From contig SCEG01000019.1 of assembly GCA_004102805.1 (NCBI GenBank), positions 1 through 53,252 on the forward strand: a stretch of DNA of 53,252 nucleotides, written 5' to 3'. The notes under the pieces were generated by a model. It was not told where the DNA came from. It worked only from the letters and a program-made list of their open reading frames with translations, and did no database searches. This document shows, in pieces, positions 18,116 through 26,455 of this stretch. Source of the stretch: Muribaculaceae bacterium Isolate-002 (NCI) (GTDB lineage Bacteria; Bacteroidota; Bacteroidia; Bacteroidales; Muribaculaceae). How positions within the stretch are numbered: position 1 is the stretch's first letter; each line of letters begins with the position of its first letter. The position numbers were made by a program, and so were the translations under genes.

Positions 18116-18173
18116 GTCACCAAGGTCGTTAACGACCCTAAACTCCTTAACGACCTTAGCGACCTTAGTGACC
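18116..18173 (+). repeat. 9-bp-period repeat downstream of argH
   Basis: Six units run without a break: gtcaccaag, gtcgttaac, gaccctaaa, ctccttaac, gaccttagc and gaccttagt, then a partial gacc. The core gaccttaRN is the same as at 4783-4818, 13 kb away. It fills most of the gap between argH and the following lipoprotein gene, whose ATG is 22 bases later. Confidence 0.75.
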
Positions 18174-18194
18174 CCACCCCACCTTCTCCCCAAA

Positions 18195-18695
18195 ATGCCG
18201 AAAATCAAAAATCTAAACTCAAAAATAGCGCTTGCGCTCGCCCTCAGCCTCGCCGCCTGCGACAAAGTCGACGACGACCGCATACCACCCTACCCCGTCT
18301 ACATCCAGTTTCAGACACAAGCCGACTGGAACGTTTACGGCGTAGCAGGAGCCTGCTCCTACCGCTACTTCATCAAAGAGACACGCACACCCTCCTCCTA
18401 TCCCTGGACAGCACTCACCGAAACAGGCTTCGGCGGCATACTCCTCGTCAGCGACATCCACGGCGACCCGCACGCCTTCGACCTTGCATGCCCCGTAGAA
18501 GCACAGCGCGACATCCGCGTACAAGTCGACACAGACCTCCAGAAAGCCCGCTGTCCACGCTGCCACTCCGTCTACGACATCTTCACCAACTACGGCCTCC
18601 CCGTCGAAGGAGAAGCCGCTCAAAAAGGCTACGCCCTGCGCCACTACCACACCGGCGCCGGCTACCAAGGCCAATACCTCATAATAACCAACTGA
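18195..18695 (+). CDS. Lipoprotein with a Rieske-like domain and altered metal ligands
   Basis: A 166-aa protein. The ATG at 18195 was chosen because it opens a classic lipoprotein signal ending in LAAC (Cys22); the reading frame continues upstream only as a shadow of argH. The C-terminal region has the layout of a Rieske [2Fe-2S] domain, with FDLACPVEAQ followed 21 residues later by ARCPRCHSVYDIF and then a proline loop and ALRHYH. In a canonical Rieske site the first motif is C-x-H. Here it is C99-P-V, with C120, C123 and H124 in the second. It may bind a different centre (zinc or iron through three Cys and one His) or none. It should sit at the outer membrane or periplasm. No partner is evident. 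Confidence 0.7.
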   Translation: MPKIKNLNSKIALALALSLAACDKVDDDRIPPYPVYIQFQTQADWNVYGVAGACSYRYFIKETRTPSSYPWTALTETGFGGILLVSDIHGDPHAFDLACPVEAQRDIRVQVDTDLQKARCPRCHSVYDIFTNYGLPVEGEAAQKGYALRHYHTGAGYQGQYLIITN

Positions 18696-18843
18696 ACAAA
18701 ATCATCCCCGCCGCTCCCGCCCACGGAGTGCCGCACACCCTGCCCACCACCATCCCCGCATCAAGCCCCTCGCGAAAAAGTCATGAAAGGGCACAATCCT
18801 AAATATCAATACATGGCAATATAATAATTCCCGGTTATTTCTC
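18696..18843. other. Non-coding spacer after the Rieske-like lipoprotein gene
   Basis: This is the first part of a 405-base gene-free stretch (18696-19100) between convergent genes. I see no supported reading frame or hairpin in this part; the dispersed repeat and the skp terminator fill the remainder. Confidence 0.5.
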
Positions 18844-19009
18844 AAGGGTGTTGCTGCACTTCATATTGTATGGACGCACGGCTCGTGCGCCCGGGCATTA
18901 CGCCTGATAATCAAACCATTGACTAACACACAAGCCGTACATAGACATTTGCCACACCCTCTCAGTAATATTAAACTGAGACTGTTATATGCACTGCAAT
19001 TCATGCTTG
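18844..19009. repeat. Dispersed intergenic repeat, copy A
   Basis: It shares ordered blocks with 44419-44633: aagggtgttgc, then gcacttcatattgta followed by ggacg and acggctcgtgc, then acaagccgt, and finally a 41-base block at 18969-19009 that matches 44593-44633 at 38 positions. The left arm (from 18862, catattgtatggacgcac) is the partner of a decayed right arm around 18924-18946. CTCAGT and ACTGAG at 18961-18980 can also pair. There is no coding sequence. It lies between convergent genes. Confidence 0.75.
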
Positions 19010-19047
19010 AGTCATGGAAGGACGACCATTCCCGCCTCTAAACAACA

Positions 19048-19076
19048 GACGCCGCGCGGCATAACCGCGCGGCGTC
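19048..19076 (-). terminator. Strong hairpin terminator after the skp pair
   Basis: A perfect 12-bp GC-rich stem (gacgccgcgcgg with ccgcgcggcgtc) closes a 5-base loop 24 bases beyond the distal skp stop. On the - strand it is followed by TGTTGTTTAG, a moderately T-rich tail. Confidence 0.8.
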
Positions 19077-19100
19077 GCATATATCTGTCAGCAGCGTATC

Positions 19101-19601
19101 TTACTTAACGCCGAGCTGAGTCTTTACAAGAGGTGTGATATCGACAACCTCAGCCGATACGTAGGCAGGCATCTCAGAGGGGAATACCATCACCAGATTC
19201 TGCGCTGCGCCTACAGTCTTGATTGCATTGAGGAGCTTCTCCTGCACCGGCTGCATGAGCTGCTGCTGCTGACGCTGAAGATCCTGCTGGGCAGTCTGAA
19301 GAAACTGCTGGGTCTTTTTATCCATATCCTGGATTTCCTGCATGCGGCGCTCCTTGATCGACTGGGGAGTCGAGGCATCCTGCTCGAGCTGCTGATATTC
19401 GGCGAATTTTTTCTGCATCTCCTCGTTGAGCTTCGCATACTCGTCCTCATACTGCTTTGAAGCCTCGCCAAGTTTGGTCTGGATTTCAGTCACCTCGGGC
19501 ATAGCCGCGAAAATCTCGTCAGCCGATACGATACCGAATTTCTGAGCTGCTACGCTCATAGGCAGTGCCACAAGCACTGCAAGAAGAATTTTCTTAATCA
19601 T
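19101..19601 (-). CDS. OmpH/Skp-family periplasmic chaperone, second copy
   Basis: A 166-aa protein with a cleavable signal peptide (residues 1-20, ending SVAAQ). Next comes KFGIVSADEIFAAMPE, the short strand that starts the Skp beta-barrel trimerisation domain. Residues ~40-125 form a Gln/Lys/Glu-rich coiled-coil tentacle. Skp binds unfolded outer-membrane proteins and hands them to the Bam complex. It lies 46 bases downstream of a paralogue and in the same direction as bamA, the standard Bacteroidales order. A terminator hairpin follows. Confidence 0.9.
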   Translation of the reverse strand: MIKKILLAVLVALPMSVAAQKFGIVSADEIFAAMPEVTEIQTKLGEASKQYEDEYAKLNEEMQKKFAEYQQLEQDASTPQSIKERRMQEIQDMDKKTQQFLQTAQQDLQRQQQQLMQPVQEKLLNAIKTVGAAQNLVMVFPSEMPAYVSAEVVDITPLVKTQLGVK

Positions 19602-19647
19602 TGTATTCTAAATTTTAAATATTAATTGCAAGATTGTCAAAGCCGCA

Positions 19648-20163
19648 TCACTTGCCGTAACCGAGCTTGTTGAGCACTTCATTGCTCACATCGATACGCG
19701 GCGACGCGAATATGATGTCTGACGACGTGGCGCGGTCGAGTATCATCTGATATCCGCGCTCCTCAGCCACCTTTTTCGTAGCGTTGTACACATCGTCCTG
19801 GATTGGTTTCATCAGAGTCTGGCGCTTCTGGTAGAGCTCTCCCTCAGGGCCGAAATACTTCGCCTTAAGCTCCGTGGCCTCTTTCTCCTTGGCCACAATC
19901 TCCTCCTCGCGCTTCTTTATCTGCTCGTCGGTCAGAAACACCTTTTCCGACAGATAATTCTTATACATGGCATCTGCCTCCTGATAGAGAGCGTCGAGCT
20001 CCTTCTGCCAGCGCAGCGACAGCTGGTTGAGCTGCTCGTTGGCCATCTCGTAGGCAGGCACATTCTTCAGTATATATTCCATATCTACAAGCGCGAACTT
20101 CTGCGCGTGCGATGTCAAGGCAAAACCGGCCATGACAAGGAGAGTGACAAATATCTTTTTCAT
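19648..20163 (-). CDS. OmpH/Skp-family periplasmic chaperone, first copy
   Basis: A 171-aa Skp-like chaperone with a signal peptide ending near SHAQ. KFALVDMEYILKNVPAYE is the core strand-helix start. A long charged coiled coil covers residues ~45-125, and the C-terminal segment is SDIIFASPRIDVSNEVLNKLGYGK. The tentacle is Lys/Glu-rich here but Gln-rich in the second copy, so the two have diverged and may have different clients. A TAnnTTTG element at 20219-20226 suggests a promoter of its own besides readthrough from bamA. Confidence 0.92.
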   Translation of the reverse strand: MKKIFVTLLVMAGFALTSHAQKFALVDMEYILKNVPAYEMANEQLNQLSLRWQKELDALYQEADAMYKNYLSEKVFLTDEQIKKREEEIVAKEKEATELKAKYFGPEGELYQKRQTLMKPIQDDVYNATKKVAEERGYQMILDRATSSDIIFASPRIDVSNEVLNKLGYGK

Positions 20164-20218
20164 ATCGTGTTGTCCGGTAAATTATTGGTTATACATTCAG
20201 CTTACATTATATATGACG

Positions 20219-20226
20219 CAAATATA
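20219..20226 (-). promoter_or_regulatory. Promoter -7 element for the skp pair
   Basis: TATATTTG on the - strand matches TAnnTTTG, with a predicted leader of about 50 bases to the ATG at 20163. No clear -33 TTG is present. Confidence 0.45.
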
Positions 20227-20301
20227 CGCATAAAGTTTTGAAAAGCATTTTATAAATTATGTTAATCGCGTCGTCGCGTCATGCCTTACATGCAAATTTC
20301 C

Positions 20302-20334
20302 GACTCGTCTGACTCGTCCGACCCGTCCGACATC
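20302..20334. repeat. 9-bp-period repeat downstream of bamA
   Basis: The + strand reads gactcgtct, gactcgtcc, gacccgtcc and then gacatcc, ending 6 bases before the bamA stop codon (bamA is on the - strand). The units are nearly identical to those inside the topoisomerase tail at 2799-2825. Confidence 0.72.
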
Positions 20335-20340
20335 CCCGGC

Positions 20341-22959
20341 TTAGAACTCCTGACCGAGGATGAAGTGGAAGTGGCTGCCACCCCTGGTGCCGCGCACCTT
20401 GTCGAAACCGTAGGCCCAGTCGATACCCATCATACCCACCATAGGCAGATAGATACGCACACCGAAGCCGGCGGAGCGCTTAAGCTCGAACGGCGAGAAA
20501 TTCTTGACCGATGTCCAGGCGTTACCACCCTCGACGAAACCGAGACCGTAGATTGTGGTCGTAGGCTGAAGCATGAACGGGAAGTGCAGCTCAACGCCCA
20601 TGCGGGTATAGGCATAACCTTCCTGACCCCACGGCGTAAGATCACCGTTGTCATATCCGCGCAGACCGATGGTCTCCGTGGCGTAGGTATAGCCGCCCGA
20701 CATGCCGTCACCACCCACATAGAATGTCTCGAACGGCGACTTGAGCCACTTGTTGTAGCTGCCGAGCAGACCGAAGTCGGCGCGGGTCATCAGCACGAGA
20801 GTATATTGCTCGGCGTCGTTGAGCGGAGTGTAGGTGCGCGATTTGAAGCGGAGTTTCCAATACTCGATCCAGCGATACATCTCTTTCTTCGACTCCGTGG
20901 TGTTGGCCTTCGAAAGCGCCTCCCAGTCCTTGTGGCCGCTGAAAAGCGATGCCGGCGGAGTGAGCTGCAGATTGACAGAAAATGTAGAGCCGCGGCGGGT
21001 ATAAAGCGGATTGTCGATTGAGTTGCGCGCCAGAGTCAGACCGAGCACGAGCGCGTTCGACGTTCCGTTGTTCATATAATAGAGATAATCCCAGTTCTTC
21101 AGATAATACCAGTTGTATGACAGTTCGGTTGTGAACGTGAAATAGTCGTCGGGCCAGCTCAGACGCTTGCCGAAACCGACCGTGATGCCCGCCATCTGCA
21201 ACAGTTTGTTGGGGTCGTAGGCATTCTGTATCGAATTCTGGTAATAGTCATTGTAGTTGTAGCTCGAACCGAAACCATAGCCGTAGCCGTAACCGTAGGG
21301 GTTCGCCCAGTTGCTGTTGTAATAATTGGAGTTGACTCCGGTCTGACGGCTGTAATAGGCCGACACCGACAGCGAGTTCGGACGCTTGCCGCCGAACCAC
21401 GGGTCGAGGAACGACAGCGAGTACGCCTGATAATAGCGGGCATTGGTCTGGGCGCTGATGGTGAATGTCTGACCCTCGCCCTGCGGTATGAGTCCCTTGT
21501 ATGAATCAGGCTGGAAGAGGTTTTTGATCGAGAAGTTGGTAAACTTCAGCGCAAGCTTTCCGATGATACCGGTCTGACCCCAGCCGAGAGAGAATTCGAT
21601 CTGGTCATTGGCCTTCGACTCCAGATTGAAGACTATGTCGACCGTTCCGTCATCTTCGTTCGGCTCCGGACGTATATCCATTGCCTCGGGGTTGAAGTGG
21701 CCGGTCTGCGCGATTTCACGGGCCGAACGCATAAGGTCGTTCTTGCTGAACAGCTGCCCCGGACGCACGCGCAGCTCGCGGCGTATCACCTTCTCATAGA
21801 GGCGGTCGTTACCGTTGATTATCACCTTGTTGATACGGGCCTGCGGTCCCTCGAACATGCGCAGCTCGAGGTCTATCGAGTCGCCGTGCACATTCTTTTC
21901 GATAGGTATGAGTTGATAGAACAGATAACCGTTGTCGAGATAATAGTTGGCCACGGCGTCGTCATCATCCTTCGTGCGCTTGTTGAGCAGCTTCTGGTTA
22001 TAGACCGAACCCGGCTCGATGCCGAGCACGCTGTTGAGGTGGTCGGTATTGAACACCGTGTTGCCCACCCACTGGATGTCGTTGATATAATATTTCTTAC
22101 CCTCTTCGAGCGATATATACACATCGACGGTCTTTTCATCGTAGGGCACAACGGAGTCGGCAAGTATCTTGGCGTCGCGGTAACCCTTCTCGTTATATTT
22201 CTCTATGATGCGCTTCAAGTCATCCTCATAGTCCTGCTCGACAAACTTCTTCTGCTTGAACAGGTTGAGCAGCTTGCCGTTTTCGTTGGTTTTCTTCATC
22301 ACTCGCTGCAACTGGTTGTCGCTCATCACCTCGTTGCCGTCGATATAGATTTTGTGCACCTTGATTTTGTCACGCTTGTCTGATATGATATCCACTATCA
22401 CATGGTTTTCCTCCGACAGGTCGGGGCGCTGCGAGATTGTGACTTTGGCGTTGCCGAATCCCTTTTCTGCAAAATATTTCTTGACGATATCGTTGGCGCG
22501 GTTGACAATGTTGGGAGTGATGGGGTTGCCCTTTATGAGCTGCAGACGCTCCTGCAGATCCTCGCGCTCACCCTTCTTCATGCCGACATAATTGACCTGC
22601 GAGATGCGCGGCTGAGTGCGCATCGCAAGCTCGAGCCACACCTTGTCGCCGGCTATCTTCACCACCTTCACCTGCGCCTGGGCGAAAAGCTGCTGACGCA
22701 TGAGGCGCTTCACTGCCGTGGTCACATCATTGCCCGGTATCTCTATCTTCTGACCCACGCGCAATCCGGTGTAGCCTATGATATTGTTGGCGTCGTAATT
22801 GTCGGCTCCGCTCACCTCTATCCCGGCTATTTCATACGTGCGCGGCACACCCGCATAGCTTATCTGCGGCTCATAGATGGTGTCGGCCGGTGCCTGGGCG
22901 TTAATGCTTCCGGCCAGTGTGACAGCCGCTGCTAATACGAGGAATATCTTATATCTCAT
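20341..22959 (-). CDS. bamA: Outer membrane protein assembly factor BamA
   Basis: The central subunit of the Bam complex that folds beta-barrel proteins into the outer membrane. The 872-aa protein is counted from the ATG at 22959, which opens the signal peptide (MRYKIFLVL...INAQ); an earlier in-frame ATG would add 12 polar residues. Five POTRA domains occupy about residues 35-440. The Omp85 barrel follows and ends in FHFILGQEF with the terminal Phe. The barrel motif ETIGLRGYDNGD (VRGF-type) is present. An extracellular-loop region carries a Tyr/Gly/Asn-rich run (YGYGYGYGFG, DNA about 21263-21300). It lies 68 bases after uppS and upstream of the two skp genes. Confidence 0.96.
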   Translation of the reverse strand: MRYKIFLVLAAAVTLAGSINAQAPADTIYEPQISYAGVPRTYEIAGIEVSGADNYDANNIIGYTGLRVGQKIEIPGNDVTTAVKRLMRQQLFAQAQVKVVKIAGDKVWLELAMRTQPRISQVNYVGMKKGEREDLQERLQLIKGNPITPNIVNRANDIVKKYFAEKGFGNAKVTISQRPDLSEENHVIVDIISDKRDKIKVHKIYIDGNEVMSDNQLQRVMKKTNENGKLLNLFKQKKFVEQDYEDDLKRIIEKYNEKGYRDAKILADSVVPYDEKTVDVYISLEEGKKYYINDIQWVGNTVFNTDHLNSVLGIEPGSVYNQKLLNKRTKDDDDAVANYYLDNGYLFYQLIPIEKNVHGDSIDLELRMFEGPQARINKVIINGNDRLYEKVIRRELRVRPGQLFSKNDLMRSAREIAQTGHFNPEAMDIRPEPNEDDGTVDIVFNLESKANDQIEFSLGWGQTGIIGKLALKFTNFSIKNLFQPDSYKGLIPQGEGQTFTISAQTNARYYQAYSLSFLDPWFGGKRPNSLSVSAYYSRQTGVNSNYYNSNWANPYGYGYGYGFGSSYNYNDYYQNSIQNAYDPNKLLQMAGITVGFGKRLSWPDDYFTFTTELSYNWYYLKNWDYLYYMNNGTSNALVLGLTLARNSIDNPLYTRRGSTFSVNLQLTPPASLFSGHKDWEALSKANTTESKKEMYRWIEYWKLRFKSRTYTPLNDAEQYTLVLMTRADFGLLGSYNKWLKSPFETFYVGGDGMSGGYTYATETIGLRGYDNGDLTPWGQEGYAYTRMGVELHFPFMLQPTTTIYGLGFVEGGNAWTSVKNFSPFELKRSAGFGVRIYLPMVGMMGIDWAYGFDKVRGTRGGSHFHFILGQEF

Positions 22960-23027
22960 AATGTGATGTGGATAATGCTGTTTTGATTGTTGCAATGATG
23001 CTTTTTCGGGTTAATGTCACTGTTGCG

Positions 23028-23771
23028 TCACAACTGCTCGGCGGTCAGGCCGAAACGCCGCTGGCGTCCCTGATAGCTCACGATGCAGTCGACAAAATCC
23101 TGCTTCGTGAAATCAGGCCAGTAATGCTTGGTTATGATGATTTCGGCATACGAAAGCTGCCACAGCATGAAATTGCTGATGCGGAAATCGCCTCCGGTGC
23201 GTATAAGCAGGTCGGGATCGGGAATGCCCGCTGTCGTCAGATGCGACGAAACAGTCTCTTCGGTGATGTCGGCGGCAAGCAGTTCGCCGGCCTCCGCCTC
23301 CCTGACGATTTCCCTGACGGCACGCGTGATTTCCCAACGCGCCGAGTAGCTCAGAGCAAGTATGAGGTTGAGTCCCGTGCAGTGGGCCGTGTCGGCGAAA
23401 CAACGCTGCAGACGCTCTGCCGCGAATGCCGGCAGGCGCTCCATGTCGCCTATCATCGTAAGGCGCACATTGTTGCGTATCAGGTCAGGAGTCTCACGCT
23501 CGATGGCCGAGACTATCAGGTGCATCAGCATATCCACCTCCTGCGCCGGCCGGTTCCAGTTTTCTGTCGAGAATGTATAGAGCGTGAGATATTTCACTCC
23601 GGTCTCCGAGGCAATCTCCGTGATGCGGCGCACCGCGTTGACTCCCTCCACATGACCGGCCGAACGCTCGAAGCCGCGGGCCTGGGCCCACCGCCCGTTG
23701 CCGTCCATGATTATTGCCACATGCTCAGGCACGCGTTGCTTGTCGATATGTGAGAAATCCACTTCTTGCAT
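23028..23771 (-). CDS. uppS: Isoprenyl transferase (undecaprenyl diphosphate synthase)
   Basis: A 247-aa cis-prenyltransferase that makes the C55 lipid carrier for peptidoglycan and surface glycans. The catalytic P-loop-like start HVAIIMDGNGRWA contains Asp23. YLTLYTFSTENWNRP and the C-terminal PDLLIRTGGDFRISNFMLWQLSYAE, with the RxG and hydrophobic floor residues, are all intact. The order DUF6089-uppS-bamA-skp-skp is a common Bacteroidales arrangement linking cell-wall lipid carrier synthesis with outer-membrane assembly. Confidence 0.96.
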   Translation of the reverse strand: MQEVDFSHIDKQRVPEHVAIIMDGNGRWAQARGFERSAGHVEGVNAVRRITEIASETGVKYLTLYTFSTENWNRPAQEVDMLMHLIVSAIERETPDLIRNNVRLTMIGDMERLPAFAAERLQRCFADTAHCTGLNLILALSYSARWEITRAVREIVREAEAGELLAADITEETVSSHLTTAGIPDPDLLIRTGGDFRISNFMLWQLSYAEIIITKHYWPDFTKQDFVDCIVSYQGRQRRFGLTAEQL

Positions 23772-23844
23772 CAGTTCTTTCTTGTGCTTTATTTCATTTT
23801 TTCAGGCGCTTGCGCCCGGTTATACTCTCAGTCGGCGCGCATGC

Positions 23845-24531
23845 TCAGTCCACATAATGACATGTCACGCAACGCTTTCCGAATTCGTAGCTGATCGACA
23901 CCGACAGATTGGAATACCAGTCGGTATTTTTCAGAAACGAGCTTTTTATCTGATAGAGGTCATGGAGCTCGCCGTCGACCTTGTCGCCGAACACTTTCGT
24001 CATCGAAAACTCCAATCCCAGATTCCATCTTTCCTTTAGTTTGTATTTGACACCGAAAGCCATCGGTATGTTGGGAGCCACGGCATTCTGTCCGTCACAT
24101 GTCGAGTATGTCACACCAAAGCCCACCGCAAGATACGGGCTCAAGCGGCGAAGGTGCTTGTAGGTTTCCCCTATCCCGTAGGCGAAGAAGTTAAACTCGA
24201 TACGCGCCCCAAGATCGTAGGCCGTCGACTTGAAACTGTAGCTCTCGCCGCCCGGAAACACATTGTCAAACTTCGACGAGTCGCCGCTCAGGCTGTAGGC
24301 GTTAAACACTCCGCGCACCGCCCAGCGGGTGTCGGCGAGATAGCGGAACGACACTCCGCCCGACACTCCCGGCTTCGCAAACATATTGCTCTCGTTGACA
24401 TCGCCCAGATAGCCGTCAAGACCCAACTGCACACCGAGGTCAAACTTGTAGGTCTCCTCCTGCGCCGACACCTTTCCGGGCATCGCCGCCAGAGCCGCAA
24501 GCGTCAATATCACAGTCAACAATCTTTTCAT
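23845..24531 (-). CDS. DUF6089 family outer-membrane beta-barrel protein
   Basis: A 228-aa protein with a signal peptide ending at VSAQ, followed by alternating beta-strand segments typical of a small eight-stranded barrel (KFDLGVQLGLDGYLGD, SPYLAVGFGVTYSTC, LSVSISYEFG). The resemblance is to DUF6089, a family usually found immediately upstream of uppS and bamA in Bacteroidales, as here (73-base gap). The C-terminus has a CVTC pair, so the last strand ends atypically. The role is unknown, but context suggests outer-membrane biogenesis or structure. Confidence 0.85.
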   Translation of the reverse strand: MKRLLTVILTLAALAAMPGKVSAQEETYKFDLGVQLGLDGYLGDVNESNMFAKPGVSGGVSFRYLADTRWAVRGVFNAYSLSGDSSKFDNVFPGGESYSFKSTAYDLGARIEFNFFAYGIGETYKHLRRLSPYLAVGFGVTYSTCDGQNAVAPNIPMAFGVKYKLKERWNLGLEFSMTKVFGDKVDGELHDLYQIKSSFLKNTDWYSNLSVSISYEFGKRCVTCHYVD

Positions 24532-24581
24532 CCGGGTCTATATTGTGTCAGTCCGCACACTCCATGCTGCAGCCAGTCGCG

Positions 24582-26105
24582 TTACTGAAGCGGTTTGAAC
24601 GACAGTCGGTTAATCACTCCTCTCCACACGCTGTTATAGAGATAGCCTTCCTCGTCACAGCCTCCGAAGAGATAGATATATGGCACTTCCCACTGAGTGA
24701 TCGGAGCCACCGCACGCGACAATATCATGTCGGTCGGAGCCACCGTCCACCAGCGCGGGAGCTGTTTGGGCTGATATTCTTTCCACTGCTGCGACGACGC
24801 GCGCGATTTCTCTGTCGCTGTCTTGTCGACAACTATCGCCTGCGCTCCGCTGCGGGGCTTGATATATTCAGGCATCTGCACAAGTTCGTCGCCCTCTTTC
24901 CAGTCGATGCCTGAGTTGCGCGATACATATACCTTGCCGTTGAGTCCGTCGGCATTCTCGCCGCACATAGCAATCAGCACGCCGACCTCCTTCACTGCCC
25001 ACGACAGCGTGTCGGTCTGCGCCATGCGGTAGTCAAACATCGCGGCTCTGGTTATCGCTTTGGGGAATTTGGATGATATGCGGGCCCAGTTGGCGCCGTC
25101 ATAGCCCCACACTGTGTTGGTAAGCTCGCCCGACGCGGTGCGTCCGCCAAGCATCACCACCTGAGGCTGCGCGGTCCATCTCGAAGTCAGCTCGCAGAGG
25201 CTGCTCGCACCGTCGATGGGGAAATCGGCCGGAACCGTGCTCTCGCCACCCGCCGGATACGACACTCTCACATAGTCGGTGCCCGTTCTCTTCACTCCGA
25301 GCAGACGGTCACCGTATGCACCGTAAATCGCATGCCATCTCTCCTGTGTCGAAGTCCATGCCGAGCCGTCGACAGAACTGTAGAGCGTGCCGTCAGCCGC
25401 AAGTATATACAGCGCTCCGGTTGTGGCCGACAGCGTCTCGATCTGAGGCACAAAGCCGAAATTGACAGCCTTGACTGTCCAGTTGTCGTCATACGGATTG
25501 TCAGTCACTGCGATATTGTAGCGGTTGCCGTCGCCGGTCAGACACACAACCTTGTCGCCATACTTCACCGACTTCTGCATCTTCGGAGCGGCAAGTGAGG
25601 TCGGGAGCTTGCGCATAGCCAACTCGTTCCAGTAAAGCGAGTCGGGCACCATATTGTGCACATTCACCTTGATTGTGTAGTCACGCTCCGCTTTGCCGTC
25701 AAACGACACCAGGTGGAGACGCACCGGCCCGTTGGTGAAATCGATCGAGTCGGTTGAGTTGGTAAGATAATTTATAACCGTGTCGGCAGCATTCTTGCGC
25801 GGCACGTTGAGCTCCACTTTCGAGCAGGCGTCAGTGCTGATCTGCAACACAAGTTTATCGGTCTTTGTGCCGAACGGCAGCGAGTCGGCATTATATATCT
25901 GCGCGTTGACAAGATCGATGGAGAAAAACACCGAATCAAGCCCCGACAACACATTGGAGTTGGCCTTGAGCTTGAAACTCTTCACCTGTGTGCTTCCATA
26001 AATCACCTCCGAGTCCGACGAATCGCTGTCGCTGTTACACGATGTAAACATAGCCGTAGAGGCAAACAGTCCCGCAGCAAGTATTGACAATAATTTCGAT
26101 TTCAT
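24582..26105 (-). CDS. DUF6242 domain-containing lipoprotein
   Basis: A 507-aa lipoprotein with lipobox FTSC (Cys23) followed by a Ser/Asp-rich linker, a pattern typical of Bacteroidota export signals. The N-terminal ~150 residues look like Ig-type beta domains (VKSFKLKANSNVLSGLDSVFFSID). Residues ~180-500 contain repeated WT-, YG- and W-rich blocks suggestive of a beta-propeller with Kelch/BNR-like blades (LYSSVDGSAWTSTQERWHAI, VYVSRNSGIDWKEGD). The family match is to DUF6242, function unknown. It is the first gene of the envelope cluster and follows a promoter at 26246-26253. Confidence 0.82.
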   Translation of the reverse strand: MKSKLLSILAAGLFASTAMFTSCNSDSDSSDSEVIYGSTQVKSFKLKANSNVLSGLDSVFFSIDLVNAQIYNADSLPFGTKTDKLVLQISTDACSKVELNVPRKNAADTVINYLTNSTDSIDFTNGPVRLHLVSFDGKAERDYTIKVNVHNMVPDSLYWNELAMRKLPTSLAAPKMQKSVKYGDKVVCLTGDGNRYNIAVTDNPYDDNWTVKAVNFGFVPQIETLSATTGALYILAADGTLYSSVDGSAWTSTQERWHAIYGAYGDRLLGVKRTGTDYVRVSYPAGGESTVPADFPIDGASSLCELTSRWTAQPQVVMLGGRTASGELTNTVWGYDGANWARISSKFPKAITRAAMFDYRMAQTDTLSWAVKEVGVLIAMCGENADGLNGKVYVSRNSGIDWKEGDELVQMPEYIKPRSGAQAIVVDKTATEKSRASSQQWKEYQPKQLPRWWTVAPTDMILSRAVAPITQWEVPYIYLFGGCDEEGYLYNSVWRGVINRLSFKPLQ

Positions 26106-26245
26106 TTTATATAGTTTCTAATACCGTTTCGAGCCGGGCTACAGCTATATGCGACAACATGTTAGCATCCGTGACGCGACTACGGCGGGACTTTCCCCTG
26201 ACCGATTGCCCGCGACATGCGGCTCCGACATTATATTTCAACATG

Positions 26246-26253
26246 CAAAGTTA
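26246..26253 (-). promoter_or_regulatory. Promoter -7 element for the DUF6242-DUF6089-uppS-bamA cluster
   Basis: TAACTTTG on the - strand matches TAnnTTTG. It implies a leader of about 135 bases to the ATG at 26105. The leader (26106-26240) contains GC-rich segments but no hairpin that I can support. Confidence 0.5.
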
Positions 26254-26399
26254 ACGTATTTTTCCATATTTACGCAGTAGCTTTATTGAAAAATTGTCGT
26301 AATTCTTTAATTGTCGTTAATTTAACAGTGTGTTAAATTAAGAGAGTATCCCAATACAAAAGATAGAACTGCGAGATCCGGCAACTCCGCGATAAAAAC
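26254..26399. other. AT-rich spacer between the envelope and respiratory clusters
   Basis: This is part of the 350-base gene-free stretch 26106-26455. It contains a homopolymer-rich AT segment (26260-26345) upstream of the DUF6242 promoter and nothing coding. The remaining part of the stretch is the nuoN terminator. Confidence 0.5.
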
Positions 26400-26430
26400 G
26401 CAGGGAGACGCGCATTGCGCATCTCCCTGC
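26390..26430 (-). terminator. Terminator after nuoN, end of the respiratory superoperon
   Basis: gcagggaga (26400-26408) pairs with tctccctgc (26422-26430), and an inner gcgc-att-gcgc extends the stem with one C/A mismatch. On the - strand the hairpin is followed by GTTTTTATC. This is a good intrinsic terminator 26 bases after the nuoN stop. Confidence 0.85.
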
Positions 26431-26455
26431 TGTGATATCTATGCATCGACCCTTA

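Noticed and set aside
18116..18173. Possible mini CRISPR or attachment site at the 9-bp array
   Set aside because: Units are contiguous, without spacers of 30-40 bases, and no cas or integrase gene is present.
17622..18194. Upstream extension of the Rieske-like lipoprotein gene into argH
   Set aside because: The Arg/His/Pro-rich translation is a shadow of argH; the lipoprotein signal begins only at 18195.
18696..19100. tRNA or small coding gene in the gap before the skp terminator
   Set aside because: No cloverleaf or start-stop frame with plausible composition could be found; the gap is explained by the dispersed repeat and a terminator.
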